This document shows, piece by piece, positions 20,732 to 30,897 of a DNA stretch of 64,000 nt. The notes beneath the pieces were generated by a model. The model searched no databases. It saw nothing but the letters and a program-made list of their open reading frames with translations, and was not told where the DNA came from. Location: NCBI GenBank assembly GCA_023091665.1, contig JALJCQ010000012.1, positions 310,001 through 374,000 of the forward strand, written 5' to 3'. Within the stretch, counting starts at the first letter, position 1. The number at the start of each line of letters is the position of its first letter. Source of the stretch: Pythium myriotylum. Lineage: Eukaryota > Oomycota > Peronosporomycetes > Pythiales > Pythiaceae. The translations under genes and the position numbers were made by a program.

Positions 20732-21640
20732 TCACTTGGCCACGACGCCTTCGCTCTCGGCCTCGTCGGCGCTGCTGCTCGCCGAGCTCGTGCTCGTCTG
20801 CGTGAAGCTGTGCAGCCGCGAGAGGATCATGTCGAGCGCGACCGAGTTGACGCCGTGCGGGATGATGATGTCGGCCACGCGCTTGGACTGCTCGACAAAC
20901 ATCATGTGCATGGGCCGCACGGTCTTCATGTACTGGGTCATGACCGACTGCGCCGTGCGGCCTCGCTCTTCCATGTCGCGCTGCATGCGGCGCACGAGCC
21001 GGATGTCGGCGGCCGTCTCGACAAAGATCTTGATGTCCATGAGCTCGGCCAGCGCGCTGTCGGCAAAGATGAGGATGCCTTCGACGAGGATGACGCTGTT
21101 GGGCTTCATCTCGACGGTCTGCGGACACCGCGAGTGCGTGCTAAAGTCGTACTCGGGCACTTGGACGGTCTTGCCGGCGCGCAGTTGCTTGACGTGCTCG
21201 ACGAGCAGCTCGGTCTCGAGCGCATCCGGGTGGTCAAAGTTGTGCTCGGCGCGCTCGGCCATCGTGAGGTGGCCCAGGTCCTTGTAGTAGTAGTCGTGCG
21301 AGAGGTACGTCACGCGGTCGGCGCCGAACTCGTCGATGATGGCGCGCGAGAGCGTCGTCTTGCCCGAGCCCGAGCCGCCGCAGACGCCGACCACGAGGAT
21401 CGACGAGCTCGCGCTGCAGGGCGCGCGCACGAAGCGGAACTGCTTCTTGGGCTCGACCGCGTTGTTGATGTAGACAATGTCCTTGACGAGCTCGAGCTCG
21501 CGCGCGTCCGCCGTCTTGTGGTGCGGCACGGCGCCGCCGCGCGCCTGCTGCGAGCGCCCGCGCACGAACGCCAGCGCCGCCAGCAGCGCGCCGCCCACGA
21601 GCGCGAGCTCGAGCTGCGCGCCCCACGCCGTCGAGACCAT
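20732..21640 (-). CDS. uridine kinase-like P-loop kinase with N-terminal hydrophobic segment
   Basis: The frame from ATG 21640 gives 302 residues; an in-frame ATG at 21700 would add 20. A hydrophobic helix (LELALVGGALLAALAFV) sits near the N-terminus and could be a membrane anchor or organelle signal. The kinase core follows: Walker A GGSGSGKTTLS, YLSHDYYYKDL, NFDHPDALETELL, VPEYDFSTHSR, ILVEGILIFADSALAELMDIKIFVET and RRMQRDMEERGR. These are the uridine/cytidine kinase (Udk/UCK) family motifs. Reaction: ATP-dependent phosphorylation of uridine or cytidine in pyrimidine salvage. The C-terminal 30 residues are a Ser/Glu-rich tail. It is convergent with the small secreted gene, 94 bp apart. The UPRT domain found in some bifunctional enzymes is absent. 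Confidence 0.87.
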   Translation of the reverse strand: MVSTAWGAQLELALVGGALLAALAFVRGRSQQARGGAVPHHKTADARELELVKDIVYINNAVEPKKQFRFVRAPCSASSSILVVGVCGGSGSGKTTLSRAIIDEFGADRVTYLSHDYYYKDLGHLTMAERAEHNFDHPDALETELLVEHVKQLRAGKTVQVPEYDFSTHSRCPQTVEMKPNSVILVEGILIFADSALAELMDIKIFVETAADIRLVRRMQRDMEERGRTAQSVMTQYMKTVRPMHMMFVEQSKRVADIIIPHGVNSVALDMILSRLHSFTQTSTSSASSSADEAESEGVVAK

Positions 21641-21999
21641 CGCCGCCGCGCGTTCCTCTGTTGCAAGAATGACGAGGAGGAGGAGCGCGCGTCCTCCCAT
21701 TCACTCGCTCCACATGGCTGGCCACTCGACTGAACTCCTCGCGCCAGCCAATCACATAGAGCGCCGCGGGGTTCCTCGCGCCCATCCATTTCGGCCAATG
21801 CGCGCCGGTCAGGTCACGGGAAGAGGAGAGAAGAAGAAGAAGAGGGAGGAGGAAGCAGACTCGTCTTCCGTCTGAATGAGCACGGGACCAGATCCGAGAG
21901 ATCTCCCTTTTCCCGGGGAAGAGCGAGAACGGCACGGACAGGGGAAAAATAGAAGCGCGTCGCATTCACGGACGACGCGACGCTCTCTTACTAGTCTCT

Positions 22000-23286
22000 C
22001 TAGTGGTTGCCGGCGACCGAGTCGATGAGCAGTTGGTAGCCCGAGTCGAGCGGCACGCTCGGGTCGCGCACGGCGCGGCAGATGGCCGGGAGATCGGTCG
22101 CGGCGTCGAGAAAGTCGGCGAGGAAGACGAGCAGCTGGAAGTCGCTGATGCGCTTGACGAACGGCTCGCTGCGGTACTTGGCGAGCTGCTGCTGCAGCGC
22201 CTGCGGCGAGCGCGCGGCGCCCTCGCGGTGGAGCTTGGGGAAGTCGCTGTGGAGCCCCGAGTCGTGCATGCTCACGGGCACGACGCAGAGGAAAAAGTTG
22301 TTGTCGACCTCGCGCGCCGGCTTCATCTCGACGAGCGCCGTGAACGTCGGGTGCACGCGGCACGTCTTGGGGTCCTGCTCGTTCTCGAGCAGCGCGCCGC
22401 TGCTGTACATCTCGACGCAGAGATCGCTCAGCTGGAAGGCCTCGAACGCCGCCTGGCCTTCCTTGTCCAGCGTGACCTTGAGCGACACGAAGAGCGAGCC
22501 TTTGCCGCCGGCGTCGGCCTGCAGCTGCGCCGCGAGCAGCACTTCGCGCGACGAGAAGTGGAACGCGTCGTCCTCGCGCGGCGGGTGCGAGAAGACCCAG
22601 CCGACCTTGTCCTTGCCGAGCGCCTCGGCCACGGCGTCGACCTTGTCGGCGAACGGGTCGTCAAAGACCTCGAAGCCGAACGCGTCGCCTTCCTGCGGCG
22701 GCTCGTAGATAAAGTCGACCGTGACTTGCTTGGTCTCGTCGTCGACCGAGCCGTAGAGCCATCCGCAGCGGGACTGCTGGAACGCAAACTGGCGCAAGTA
22801 GCTCTGAAAGTCGTTGCAGCTCGCGCCGTCGAGCACGAGCTTGCTCACATGGGGCTTTTTCTGCGCCGAGATCTTGTACTCGAACTGCGCGTCCATGAGC
22901 ATGAACTCGCTGAGCGTCCAGTGCATTTTCATATCGCGCAGCGCCTTGAGCCCCGGGCGGAACGAGTTCTTCTCGACGCGGTCGTGGTACGTGACGTGCG
23001 TGAGCGTGCCGTCGGCCGCGATCTTGCGCCCGACGCGGCCGCCCGTCGTCACGAGCTCGCCGTGGTACTCCATGAAGACCATGTCGCCGTGCGCGAGCCC
23101 GAGCTCGCCGAGCGTCTGCGCGTCCGCGACGACGCGCGTCTGCTGCTGGTCGAGCGCGAGCGCCTGGCCCGCCGCCGCGATCGCGTGCTCGCGCTCGATC
23201 CAGCGCTTGACGTCGCCCACGGTCGACGAGGCCGAGAGCTCCGGCACGCGCCAGATGCCGTTCTTGGAGCGCACGCGCAGCAGCAT
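22000..23286 (-). CDS. NPL4: NPL4, Cdc48/p97 ubiquitin cofactor (plant-type, without zinc fingers)
   Basis: Single exon, 428 residues. The N-terminus is a ubiquitin-like UBX fold (MLLRVRSKNGIWRVPEL) that docks on Cdc48. The MPN-like NPL4 core includes FAFQQSRCGWLYGSVDDE, VDFIYEPPQEGDAFGFEVFDDP and GKDKVGWVFSHPP, and the C-terminal domain ends FLADFLDAATDLPAICRAVRD...GYQLLIDSVAG, close in pattern to plant NPL4. The animal/yeast zf-NPL4 Cys pairs between the UBX-like and core domains are missing, and so is the C-terminal NZF finger. Role: with UFD1 it recruits polyubiquitylated substrates to Cdc48 for unfolding. It diverges from UBP6 across 807 bp. Confidence 0.9.
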   Translation of the reverse strand: MLLRVRSKNGIWRVPELSASSTVGDVKRWIEREHAIAAAGQALALDQQQTRVVADAQTLGELGLAHGDMVFMEYHGELVTTGGRVGRKIAADGTLTHVTYHDRVEKNSFRPGLKALRDMKMHWTLSEFMLMDAQFEYKISAQKKPHVSKLVLDGASCNDFQSYLRQFAFQQSRCGWLYGSVDDETKQVTVDFIYEPPQEGDAFGFEVFDDPFADKVDAVAEALGKDKVGWVFSHPPREDDAFHFSSREVLLAAQLQADAGGKGSLFVSLKVTLDKEGQAAFEAFQLSDLCVEMYSSGALLENEQDPKTCRVHPTFTALVEMKPAREVDNNFFLCVVPVSMHDSGLHSDFPKLHREGAARSPQALQQQLAKYRSEPFVKRISDFQLLVFLADFLDAATDLPAICRAVRDPSVPLDSGYQLLIDSVAGNH

Positions 23287-24093
23287 CGGCCAAGATCCTG
23301 GGACTTGTCGGGGAGCTTCGGCGGGGGTTCCGTTCGATCGAACTCTGCTGAGGAGCTACAGTTACGAACCGATATCTGGGTTTTTGAAACAGGTTAAGAG
23401 ATCGACCGAGGTTGAAGGTGAGAAAGGCGGGCAGGGATCAGTGTTGTGTTGGGTAAGCTGGATAGGTTGAGTTCCAAAAGCAGCTCCGGTGCAGGGACCG
23501 AGAGGTATATTTTACAGCGATCTGACTCGCAGTAGCCCACTTGGGCCCCGGTGAGGCAGCTTCTTCGACGAAAGGAGCGGAGATTCTGGCTCGTTCAACT
23601 AAGGAACTGGCACTCGGAGACCGAGGACTCGACAAAACATGGCATGGGTGTACGTCCACGGACACTCGCTGGGAGTTCCTGCGGGTCGCCGTTTAGCCAT
23701 AGCAGTATGTTGAGGTGACGGTCACCGTCCTGGAACGACTCGTGTAGTTCATGAGAGCGTCTCGGTCGGACGTCCTCACTATGTGTGGATACCCCATTCA
23801 CACGCCGCCGAGCAGGCTCAATCAACGAGCAGACGACGGATCCAATCTGGCGAGCAATCACTGTTGTTCTTGCTTGGTTGGCACAATTTGTTCACCGCGT
23901 GATCCAGTCTTCCGTTCAACCTGGTGGGAGACAGACTAATCGTCTGCACGAACTTCAACATCGATTCGTATTGCAGGAAGAAACTCCTCCTGCAAGGAAA
24001 GCGTGGTGTTTGCACCAATCACAGTCTGCAAGCAGCGTCGGTCCTCGTGGTGTCTTGTCATTTTAGCGGAGGAGACAGAGAGAACGATCGTCC
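23287..24093. promoter_or_regulatory. bidirectional promoter region between NPL4 and UBP6, 807 bp
   Basis: Both flanking genes start outward from this interval. No ORF or repeat is supportable. I cannot identify individual factor sites. Confidence 0.5.
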
Positions 24094-25690
24094 ATGAGAG
24101 CGACCATCAGTGTCAAGTGGGGGAAGTTGGTGTGGGATGAAATGGTCATCGACACCAAGGAGCCGGTCACCGTGCTCAAGGCCCAGCTACACAAACTCAC
24201 ATCCGTTCCCGTCGAGCGTCAGAAGCTCGTTTCCACCGCCTGGAAAGGTTTTCTACGCGAAGATGCGGATCTGAGCCAACTGACAGAGCTGGTGGATGGA
24301 GCGAGAATCGTGATCATCGGTTCGGTTGCCATCGTAAATATGCCAATGATGGAGCCCACGATCTCCATCGAAGATACCCAACCGAAGGATATGGTAGTTT
24401 CTGGGATGAAATGTCCCGCTGGACTCGTGAACCCAGACCACACGTGCTATATGAACTCGATACTACAGTCTCTTCGCCCTGTCGTCGAGTTTCGCCTCGC
24501 ACTGAAGCAGTACAAAGACGGCGATACTTCCGACAGTCTTGCCGACGCCTTCACGGCATCGCTGCGTGACATGTACGAGCAGCTGGACGAAAATGTGGAA
24601 AGCATCCTGCCCATGCGATTCATCAGCGTTCTTCGCGATGGGTTTCCGCAGTTTGCTCAGCAGTCGAGGAGCGGAGAGATGATCCAGCAAGACAGCGATG
24701 AGTTCTTAACGACACTGTGGTCAACCGTGTCCTGTACGCTGACTTCGGCAGTGGGGAGCGAGAGTATGGGGCCTGCCGGCAACGTTGTGGATGCGCTGTT
24801 TGGACTCGAGATGAGCGAAGTGCTCGAGTGCGTAGAAACAAACCAGGAAGCCCCAGTGACCAGGAGCGAGAAGGCTCTGAAGCTCGTGTGCAACATCACC
24901 GCGCGAACAAACGACATGTGCGAGGGTATCAGGACGGTACGTCTTGGTTGAGCACTGAGCTGAGTAGGGAGATCTCACGGGTTCGTTTCGCAGAGCCTCG
25001 CAGACACGATCGAGAAGCGTTCAGAAGTTCTTGGCTGCAACGCCACATGGAGGACGACGCGTCGGATTCGGCGGCTACCGAAGTATCTATGTGTGCAGTT
25101 CATGCGCTTTTGCTGGAAACCCACGCCATCCAGCCGCGACCACGTCGGCGTGAAGTGCAAGGTGTTGCGGGTACGTCGATAACACGAAGACGCCAACGCA
25201 ACGAGCTCACACTCTTGGTTCTCTTTGATTTTTTTTTTTACAGCAAGTCAACTTTCCCGAGATCCTCGATATATCCGAGTTCTGCACGGAGGAACTCCAA
25301 GCGACCATGAAGCTTTCACGTATCAAGTGCGTACCTCGTTGTTAGTGTTGTGCCTGGTTCGACATAGTTCACTACCTTTGTCTTCACTACCAAGATAGAG
25401 GGGGATCCACAGACCAAGACGTAGCTGGATCTCCCGGAGTTGGTCTTCCTGCGAATTTCCAAGGCTACTACGAATTGTACGCGATCGTGACCCACCGAGG
25501 ACGATCGGCCGAATCGGGCCACTACATGGCGTGGGTGCGTGACAACGGAGACGACTGGTTTGCCTATAACGACGACGACGTCTCCCCATGCAAAACCAAC
25601 GATGTTCTCCAGCTCACGGGAGGAAGCGTGTGGCACATGGCGTATCTGGCGTTCTACAGAGCTAAGAGAGGAGAGCAACAAGAGCATTAG
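24094..25690 (+). CDS. UBP6: proteasome-associated deubiquitinase UBP6/USP14, four exons
   Basis: Exons: 24094-24936, 24994-25170, 25244-25326 and 25399-25690; introns 57, 73 and 72 nt. The product is 464 residues. A ubiquitin-like domain (1-75; ISVKWGKLVWDEM, ends GARIVIIG) docks on the proteasome RPN1 subunit in the family. The USP catalytic domain follows: Cys box GLVNPDHTCYMNS (nucleophile C118; oxyanion Asn five residues before it kept), RRLPKYLCVQFMRF, QVNFPEILDISEFC, and the His box GRSAESGHYMAWV (H409) with NDDDVS and HMAYLAFYRA. Role: trims ubiquitin chains at the 19S particle. The loop between oxyanion Asn and Cys is PDHT rather than the usual xGNT or xGAT. The third acceptor (ATAG at 25395-25398) is chosen because it alone restores frame. 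Confidence 0.9.
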
Positions 25691-25822
25691 TGCAGAGGTT
25701 GGCGGTTGATCTCGTCAGGATAGCTGCCAGGACTCCATCGAATCAGATTCGAATAGAAACTGAGTCCGGCGAAAAGCTCATCTGAGTCCATGTAGCTGTT
25801 GGTGTAGACAGACTGTCAAAGA

Positions 25823-27355
25823 ATGAGCAAGCGAGCCGCGTCGGCCGTGGCGCACGGCGCGCTCCAGCGGTGCGTGTGCTGCATGCCGCGTCGCGTCTCT
25901 ACCCCCTGCGACTGACTGCGTGCGACTGCCCGAGCAGCCTGCCGTACGTGTACACGGCGTCCGAGATCCAGGAGATGCGGTTCTGGCGGACGAGTCCGCG
26001 CGAGAGCAACAAGATCGGCGACCCGGTCAAGCGCGCGCGCAACCACACGTCGCGGCTCATCAACGCGCAGCTCACCAAGCTCTCGGCCATCACGAGGCAG
26101 GCCTCGATGCAGTTTCCGGCGCTCAAGATGCTGCATCCGTTCGAGAGGGTACGTGTCTGTGACGAGATCAGAGGAATCTAGTGTGGTGACAAAACGTTTG
26201 TAGGAAGTTGTCGTGCTCACGCTCGGGAATGGCACGTACGAGAAGAACGTGCAGCTGCTGCGGAAAGTGTACGCGCAGCTGCACAACGTCGGCAAGCAGC
26301 ACGAGGCCGAAGCGCAGAGCCAGCGAACGAAGCAGGAGGCGGTCGATTGCGGACTGCGGTGTATTGAGGTGCTGATCCCGTGAGCGCTTGGTCTGGTGAT
26401 TCTCTCAGAAGCCTGAGTTTGTGTGCATGCGTATGCCGTAGGAATTGCGGGAAGTTGTAGACAAAAATGGCGACGCCTTGCGCCAGATCGCAGCGATGGC
26501 CAAGGTGAGCGATTATTGTCATTGAGCTGGTCCAAAATGCGATGTTCTCATAACTCTAGCAATGCAGACATTACGAGGCCTTCCTTCAATCGATCTGGAG
26601 AAACCTATTTTCGCATTCGTCGGTGCACCGAACGTGGGGAAATCCTCCCTGGTCCGAGCTCTCTCGACGGCGTCCCCTGAGGTGCGTCAACAACTGAAGC
26701 CTCACAGCCTCGCCACTGATCACACCTGGGCTTACATGGGGCACGTTCTTCTTGTACAGGTGGCCAACTATCCGTTCACGACACGAGGTATCACAATGGG
26801 CCACATTTTTGTGGACGGTATCTCCTACCAGGTGAGCAGAACTGTCCACTGGCGCCAAAACACCGAGGCGGACGTCTCTGAGAATAGCTGCTACACCACC
26901 TCTGCATTTAGATCGCCGATACTCCCGGACTCATCTACCGCCCCGACGAACAGCGGAATGCTATCGAGAAACTTGCACTCGCCATGATCGAAAAGACCAA
27001 AGCGGTAGGTCGCTCGTGAGCCAGCTCCTTCTCTACTCCTCACCCGCTCATTCCATACGTTTCTCGCTCAATTCAGGCCGTGGGCTTCGTGTTCGACCCG
27101 TCGGGCAGCTCAGGCACGCCGCTTGTGGACCAGTTGCACCTTCGTGACGAGCTCCGCTCGCGAGTCGAGGCCACGGGCGAGACCCACGCGTGGCTCGACA
27201 TCATCTCCAAGGTCGACGTCCGCGTCCCGGAGATCGCCCAGTTGCAGACCCAGTTCCCCGACGCTCGCCTCGTCTCCTCCGAGACCAACCAAGGACTCGT
27301 GGAGCTTGGTGCCGACATCCGCGAGGTGCTCGTGGGCAGTGATGCCAAGGACTAA
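25823..27355 (+). CDS. NOG1/Obg-like GTPase, short form, eight exons
   Basis: Exons: 25823-25869, 25938-26148, 26204-26368, 26442-26504, 26568-26681, 26760-26831, 26912-27004 and 27077-27355; 347 residues. The helical N-terminal domain resembles NOG1 (RNHTSRLINAQLTKLSAI, FPALKMLHPFE, NVGKQHEAEAQ). The G domain has G1 GAPNVGKSS, G2/switch I YPFTTRGITMGH, G3 DTPG and a G4 position reading SKVD instead of NKxD. The C-terminal domain of nucleolar NOG1 (about 650 residues) is absent. Known: NOG1 and Obg GTPases act in large-subunit ribosome assembly. The short length and basic N-terminus suggest an organellar or paralogous form; this is inference. The donor of intron 3 is a weak GTGCTG, with a stronger GTGAGC 11 nt downstream that would break the frame. 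Confidence 0.78.
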
Positions 27356-27677
27356 AAAAGCTAGGGTGTCGTCGTGTAACCCTGTCATTGTCGGAGGGTT
27401 ACCTTTCATTCACCTAATTAAGTAGTCGAGACAGGAGTGTCAAACCGCCAGACCGACCAACGACTTGTTGAAGTCTTTGTCGTCGTCATCCGAATTTCCG
27501 ATTAAAACCGTTTTGTCCTGTTGTTCTTCGCGCAGAATTTCTCGCGTTCTCTCACGGTTTCGAAGAGAACGTTCCCTCTTAAATCCGATTTTTTGTTTTC
27601 GTTTTGTGTTGGCGTTTTTGGCGTTGGCGTGTTTTGTTGGCGCCAGTCAGCGTCTGCTCGCCCCGCCAACGCTCGCC

Positions 27678-28974
27678 ATGCTCTCCAAGGCCGCGCTCGA
27701 AGGCATCGCCGCCTACAAGTACAAGCCGTACGTTGGCGTCTAACAACCCTGCGTCTAACAACCCTAGCGTCTAACAACCCTACGTCTAACAACCCTAGCG
27801 GCTCCTACACCTTCCTGGACAGCCAGCTCAACCACTTCTGGAATGCCGCCGTGAACCTGCTCCCCGCCTGGATGGCGCCCAACCTCGTGACCATGCTCGG
27901 CACCTGCGTCATGGTGCTCTCCACGCTGCTGCAGCTCTTCTTCTCGCCGCACCTGCACGAGCCGGCGCCGCGCTGGGTCTATCTCCAGGCCGCGCTCGGG
28001 CTCTTCCTCTACCAGACGCTCGACGCGCTCGACGGCAAGCAGGCGCGCCGCACGGGCTCTTCTTCCCCTCTCGGCCAGCTCTTCGACCACGGCTGCGACG
28101 CGCTCTGCTCGCTCTTCAACGTGCTCGGCGCCGCCGTCTCGGTGCAGATCGGCGCCGGCTGGGGCGCCTTCGTCGCGCTCTCGTCCGTCTCCATCTCGTT
28201 CTACATGGCCCAGTGGGAAGAGTACCACACGGGCGTCATGAGCTGCGGCAACGGCTTCTACGGCGTCACCGAGGGCCAGCTCACGCTCGTGGCCGTGCAC
28301 CTCGTGACCGCCGCGCTCGGCCCGAGCTTCTGGCAGCTCTCGCTGCTGCCGGGCGTCACGCCCACGGGCGTGCTCATCGGCGCGCTCATCGCGAGCAACG
28401 TCGTGCTGGTCTCGGGCAACGTGCTCAACGTGCTGCGCACGCCGCTCGACGCCATGCCCGCCGACGAGGCCGGCAACAAGCACCGCGAGAAGCCGCTCGC
28501 CATGATGCAGCTCGTGCCGCTCGTCGTGCTCGTCGTGCTCGGCTCGTTCTGGATCTCGGGACCCAACGCCGACGACTACCACCAGTACCCCGTGCTCTTC
28601 CTCGTGGCCCACGGCATCGGCTTTGTGCTCTTCTCGGTAGGTGGCCTTTTTCTTCGTGATGATGCGAGTTTTTAAGGGCGAGGCGCTAACGTTTGGGTTG
28701 GTTGTGATCTTAGACGCGCATGATCGTGAGCCACATGTGCAAGGTGCCGTACACGCCGCAGCTGCGCGTGATCATCCCGTTCGGCCTGCTCGTGCTCAAC
28801 TCGTACGGCCCGCAGCTCGGGCTCTTCCCAGCGCCGCTGCTGCGCCCGCTGCTCGCCTCGGCGCTCTACGCGCTCACGATCGTCTGCGTCTACCTCCACT
28901 TTGTCGTCCACGTCGTGCGTGACATCTGCAACTACCTCGGCATTTTCCTCTTCAAGCTCAAGCCGAAGCAGTAA
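27678..28974 (+). CDS. choline/ethanolamine phosphotransferase (CDP-alcohol phosphatidyltransferase), three exons
   Basis: Exons: 27678-27727, 27799-28636 and 28714-28974; introns 71 and 77 nt. The product is 382 residues, the usual size for CPT1/EPT1 enzymes. The catalytic CDP-alcohol motif is complete: DALDGKQARRTGSSSPLGQL then FDHGCDAL, i.e. D-G-x2-A-R-x8-G-x3-D-x3-D. About eight hydrophobic segments surround it. Reaction: transfer of phosphocholine or phosphoethanolamine from the CDP-alcohol to diacylglycerol, last step of the Kennedy pathway, in ER membrane. Sequence alone does not settle choline versus ethanolamine. The C-terminus KPKQ carries no clear ER retrieval motif. Intron 1 is made largely of a 14-bp tandem repeat (separate entry). 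It is co-directional with the NOG1-like gene, 322 bp downstream. Confidence 0.92.
27737..27796 (+). repeat. 14-bp minisatellite (x4) filling intron 1 of the phosphotransferase gene
   Basis: Four copies of CGTCTAACAACCCT start at 27737, 27752, 27768 and 27783 with 1-2 nt between them. Each contains CTAAC, a branch-point-like core, and two copies (2 and 4) are followed directly by AG. The last copy supplies the acceptor used (CCTAG at 27794-27798). Confidence 0.9.
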
Positions 28975-29852
28975 GCTGCGTGCCAGGACCCCAACCCCAG
29001 AAGCCAAGGCCCCGCAATCGCTTCTTCGTACGGGTGACTAGATTTGTAGATCTCGATAGAACCTCTATGATCCAACTTGTCGGTGGTCTCTTTGATCCTC
29101 TTCCACTCACTGGCTCGCGTCGCTCATGTAACGCTCAATTGCATCCACGGCTTACACACTCGTTGCGCCGACAGACAAAACCACGGAAAACATTTGTCGA
29201 CTACCAGACCAGATCCATGCAAATGCCACCTACTTGTTTGAAAATATTATCCTCGGCTCAATGATTGGAGATGGCAAACCGACCTAGCCACCCGACTTGC
29301 CGACTTCACGGGTCGTTCAGGAGCTCGCGAAACCTGACGTTTTCGTCTCGCTCAGCAGCATATGACGATGATCAATTCTATTGATTTCAGCTAGAAAATC
29401 GTATTCCTACCGCGCAAGTACCTGGGCGCTCTTGTCCAAGCGCTTTCTCTATCGCACAGTTGTCCCTGGCTCGGCTTTCAATTCACTATCCAGAACAATC
29501 TCGATGAGCAGCGAACTCACCCAATGTTTGCATGGACCTGTTTCATGAAGATGAGTTGCTGGCACATAGGATAGTGAGAGGCTAGTTGAAGGCACCGAAA
29601 AGTCTTGAAAGTCCTTGAATAATTTCTCCACGGAGTCGAACATGACCCAAGATGATTTCGACTAAGCCTTCTTCAAGAGATTGGAAGCACAGTATGAAGA
29701 TGCCTTCATTCATTGTCGTCGCTGACGCAATGATAGATTGAAATAGGAGGGCTGACCCAGTGTGCAGGCCTGGGTGCACTTGCTGGATGTGATAGATTGC
29801 GCTGATCGACCATTCCTCCCGCAATATCGACTTTGAGGTAACAAAAAGCCCA
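28975..29852. other. intergenic, 878 bp
   Basis: Lower-GC sequence between the phosphotransferase gene and the 3' end of the Crinkler-like gene. Short ORFs exist (e.g. 29582-29824, minus) but none resembles a protein family. Confidence 0.5.
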
Positions 29853-30515
29853 CTATTTCGTGTGGAATTCTCGAAAGCAGTTCCGCTGACGCGTCAAGCA
29901 CAACGCAACGTTGCACTGCCCGCACAAAATGGAAGTCTGGTAGCCGAAATTGGCTCCCGTTGTGGTGTCTTTCGGCTCGCGGGATCGGCACAAGTAGCAG
30001 CGCAACCGCCTATCCGTGTGCTCAGGCATATGCTGGGCTGCTTCGAAGCGACTCGCACCCACATGCGGCCTCTTTTTACTCACAGGGGCGCCATCCTCTA
30101 CTGGTGCGATTGGAGTTTCTGGTGCGACTGGAGCTGCTGGCGCTACTGGTGCTACGGGAGCTACTGGTGCCACTGGTGCCACTGGCACTACCGTGGAAGG
30201 GAGAGGGAGAAGCAGAGGATGCTGCGCTGGCACTTCGACAACGATCGTGTCTTGGAAGTTGAGCGAATTCAACGACGACCTCGGATTCACCGGCTGGGCA
30301 TTCGGTGTGTCGTACGCTGCTCTGTTCACGTAGACGCGCAAGTTGGCGGCGATCACATTGGAGGCCAGCACGGGCTTGACTTGGTCCCAGATGGCCTTGC
30401 GAAGGTCTCCGATATCCTCGGTATCGTCCGGTAATCGCAACGAATCGGCCGTGGTATCGGCGTACGCGGCACGCGAGGCCGCGTCCACTAGCTCGAAGCA
30501 CACTTTTCGCGCCAT
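29853..30515 (-). CDS. Crinkler-like header domain fused to a transposase-type zinc-binding tail
   Basis: Single exon, 220 residues. Residues 1-97 ([59 protein letters not shown]) match the pattern of the ubiquitin-like header seen in oomycete Crinkler (CRN) proteins; this is family knowledge, not a search. Residues about 105-140 are a VAP/APV repeat linker. The last 55 residues form a compact Cys/His cluster: CYLC, CGQC, LC, then CFREFHTK, resembling the C-terminal zinc finger of piggyBac-type transposases. No signal peptide is present, which is common in this CRN subtype. No CRN toxin-like C-terminal domain was recognised. A decayed copy lies immediately upstream at 31433-31816. Function unknown; a domesticated chimera or a transposase-insertion product are both possible. 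Confidence 0.55.
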   Translation of the reverse strand: MARKVCFELVDAASRAAYADTTADSLRLPDDTEDIGDLRKAIWDQVKPVLASNVIAANLRVYVNRAAYDTPNAQPVNPRSSLNSLNFQDTIVVEVPAQHPLLLPLPSTVVPVAPVAPVAPVAPVAPAAPVAPETPIAPVEDGAPVSKKRPHVGASRFEAAQHMPEHTDRRLRCYLCRSREPKDTTTGANFGYQTSILCGQCNVALCLTRQRNCFREFHTK

Positions 30516-30897
30516 CTCGTCTTTCTAGTCGCGACTGGGAGTCGTGGTCGCTCGCGATGGCTCTGTAGCGCGCCAAGGGCGCTTGCTTGCTTCTCGAAAT
30601 TACACGATACATCGAAATACGAGTCATTGCTTTAAAGCCTCGGTAGTTGAGGTTTATTTATAACGGGCACGATGAGTTGCCTCGAGAGCAGCGCGCAACG
30701 CGATTCTTGGAGCTCGAGCTGCGCAAAAGCTTCTTCTGAAAGGCTACGCTAGTGAAGAAGTTTGGTGATGTAGATCGGGACTGATGGTGATGCAAGTCAA
30801 GTCTATTCAGGTTAATCAGTGAAGTGGTACAGGAGGTCGAACCCCGCAAGTAAATTTATGGTGCTGGGTTCTGCCGCTGGAACTTCTGGCCCTTGCT

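Noticed and set aside
22003..23397. 464-codon plus-strand ORF opposite NPL4
   Set aside because: Antisense shadow; Arg/Leu/Val-rich without recognisable motifs.
26371..26385. Stronger GTGAGC donor at 26380 for NOG1-like intron 3
   Set aside because: With the available acceptors it introduces a stop or destroys the conserved E-L-R-E-V-V-D-K-N-G helix; the weaker GTGCTG donor preserves phase 0.
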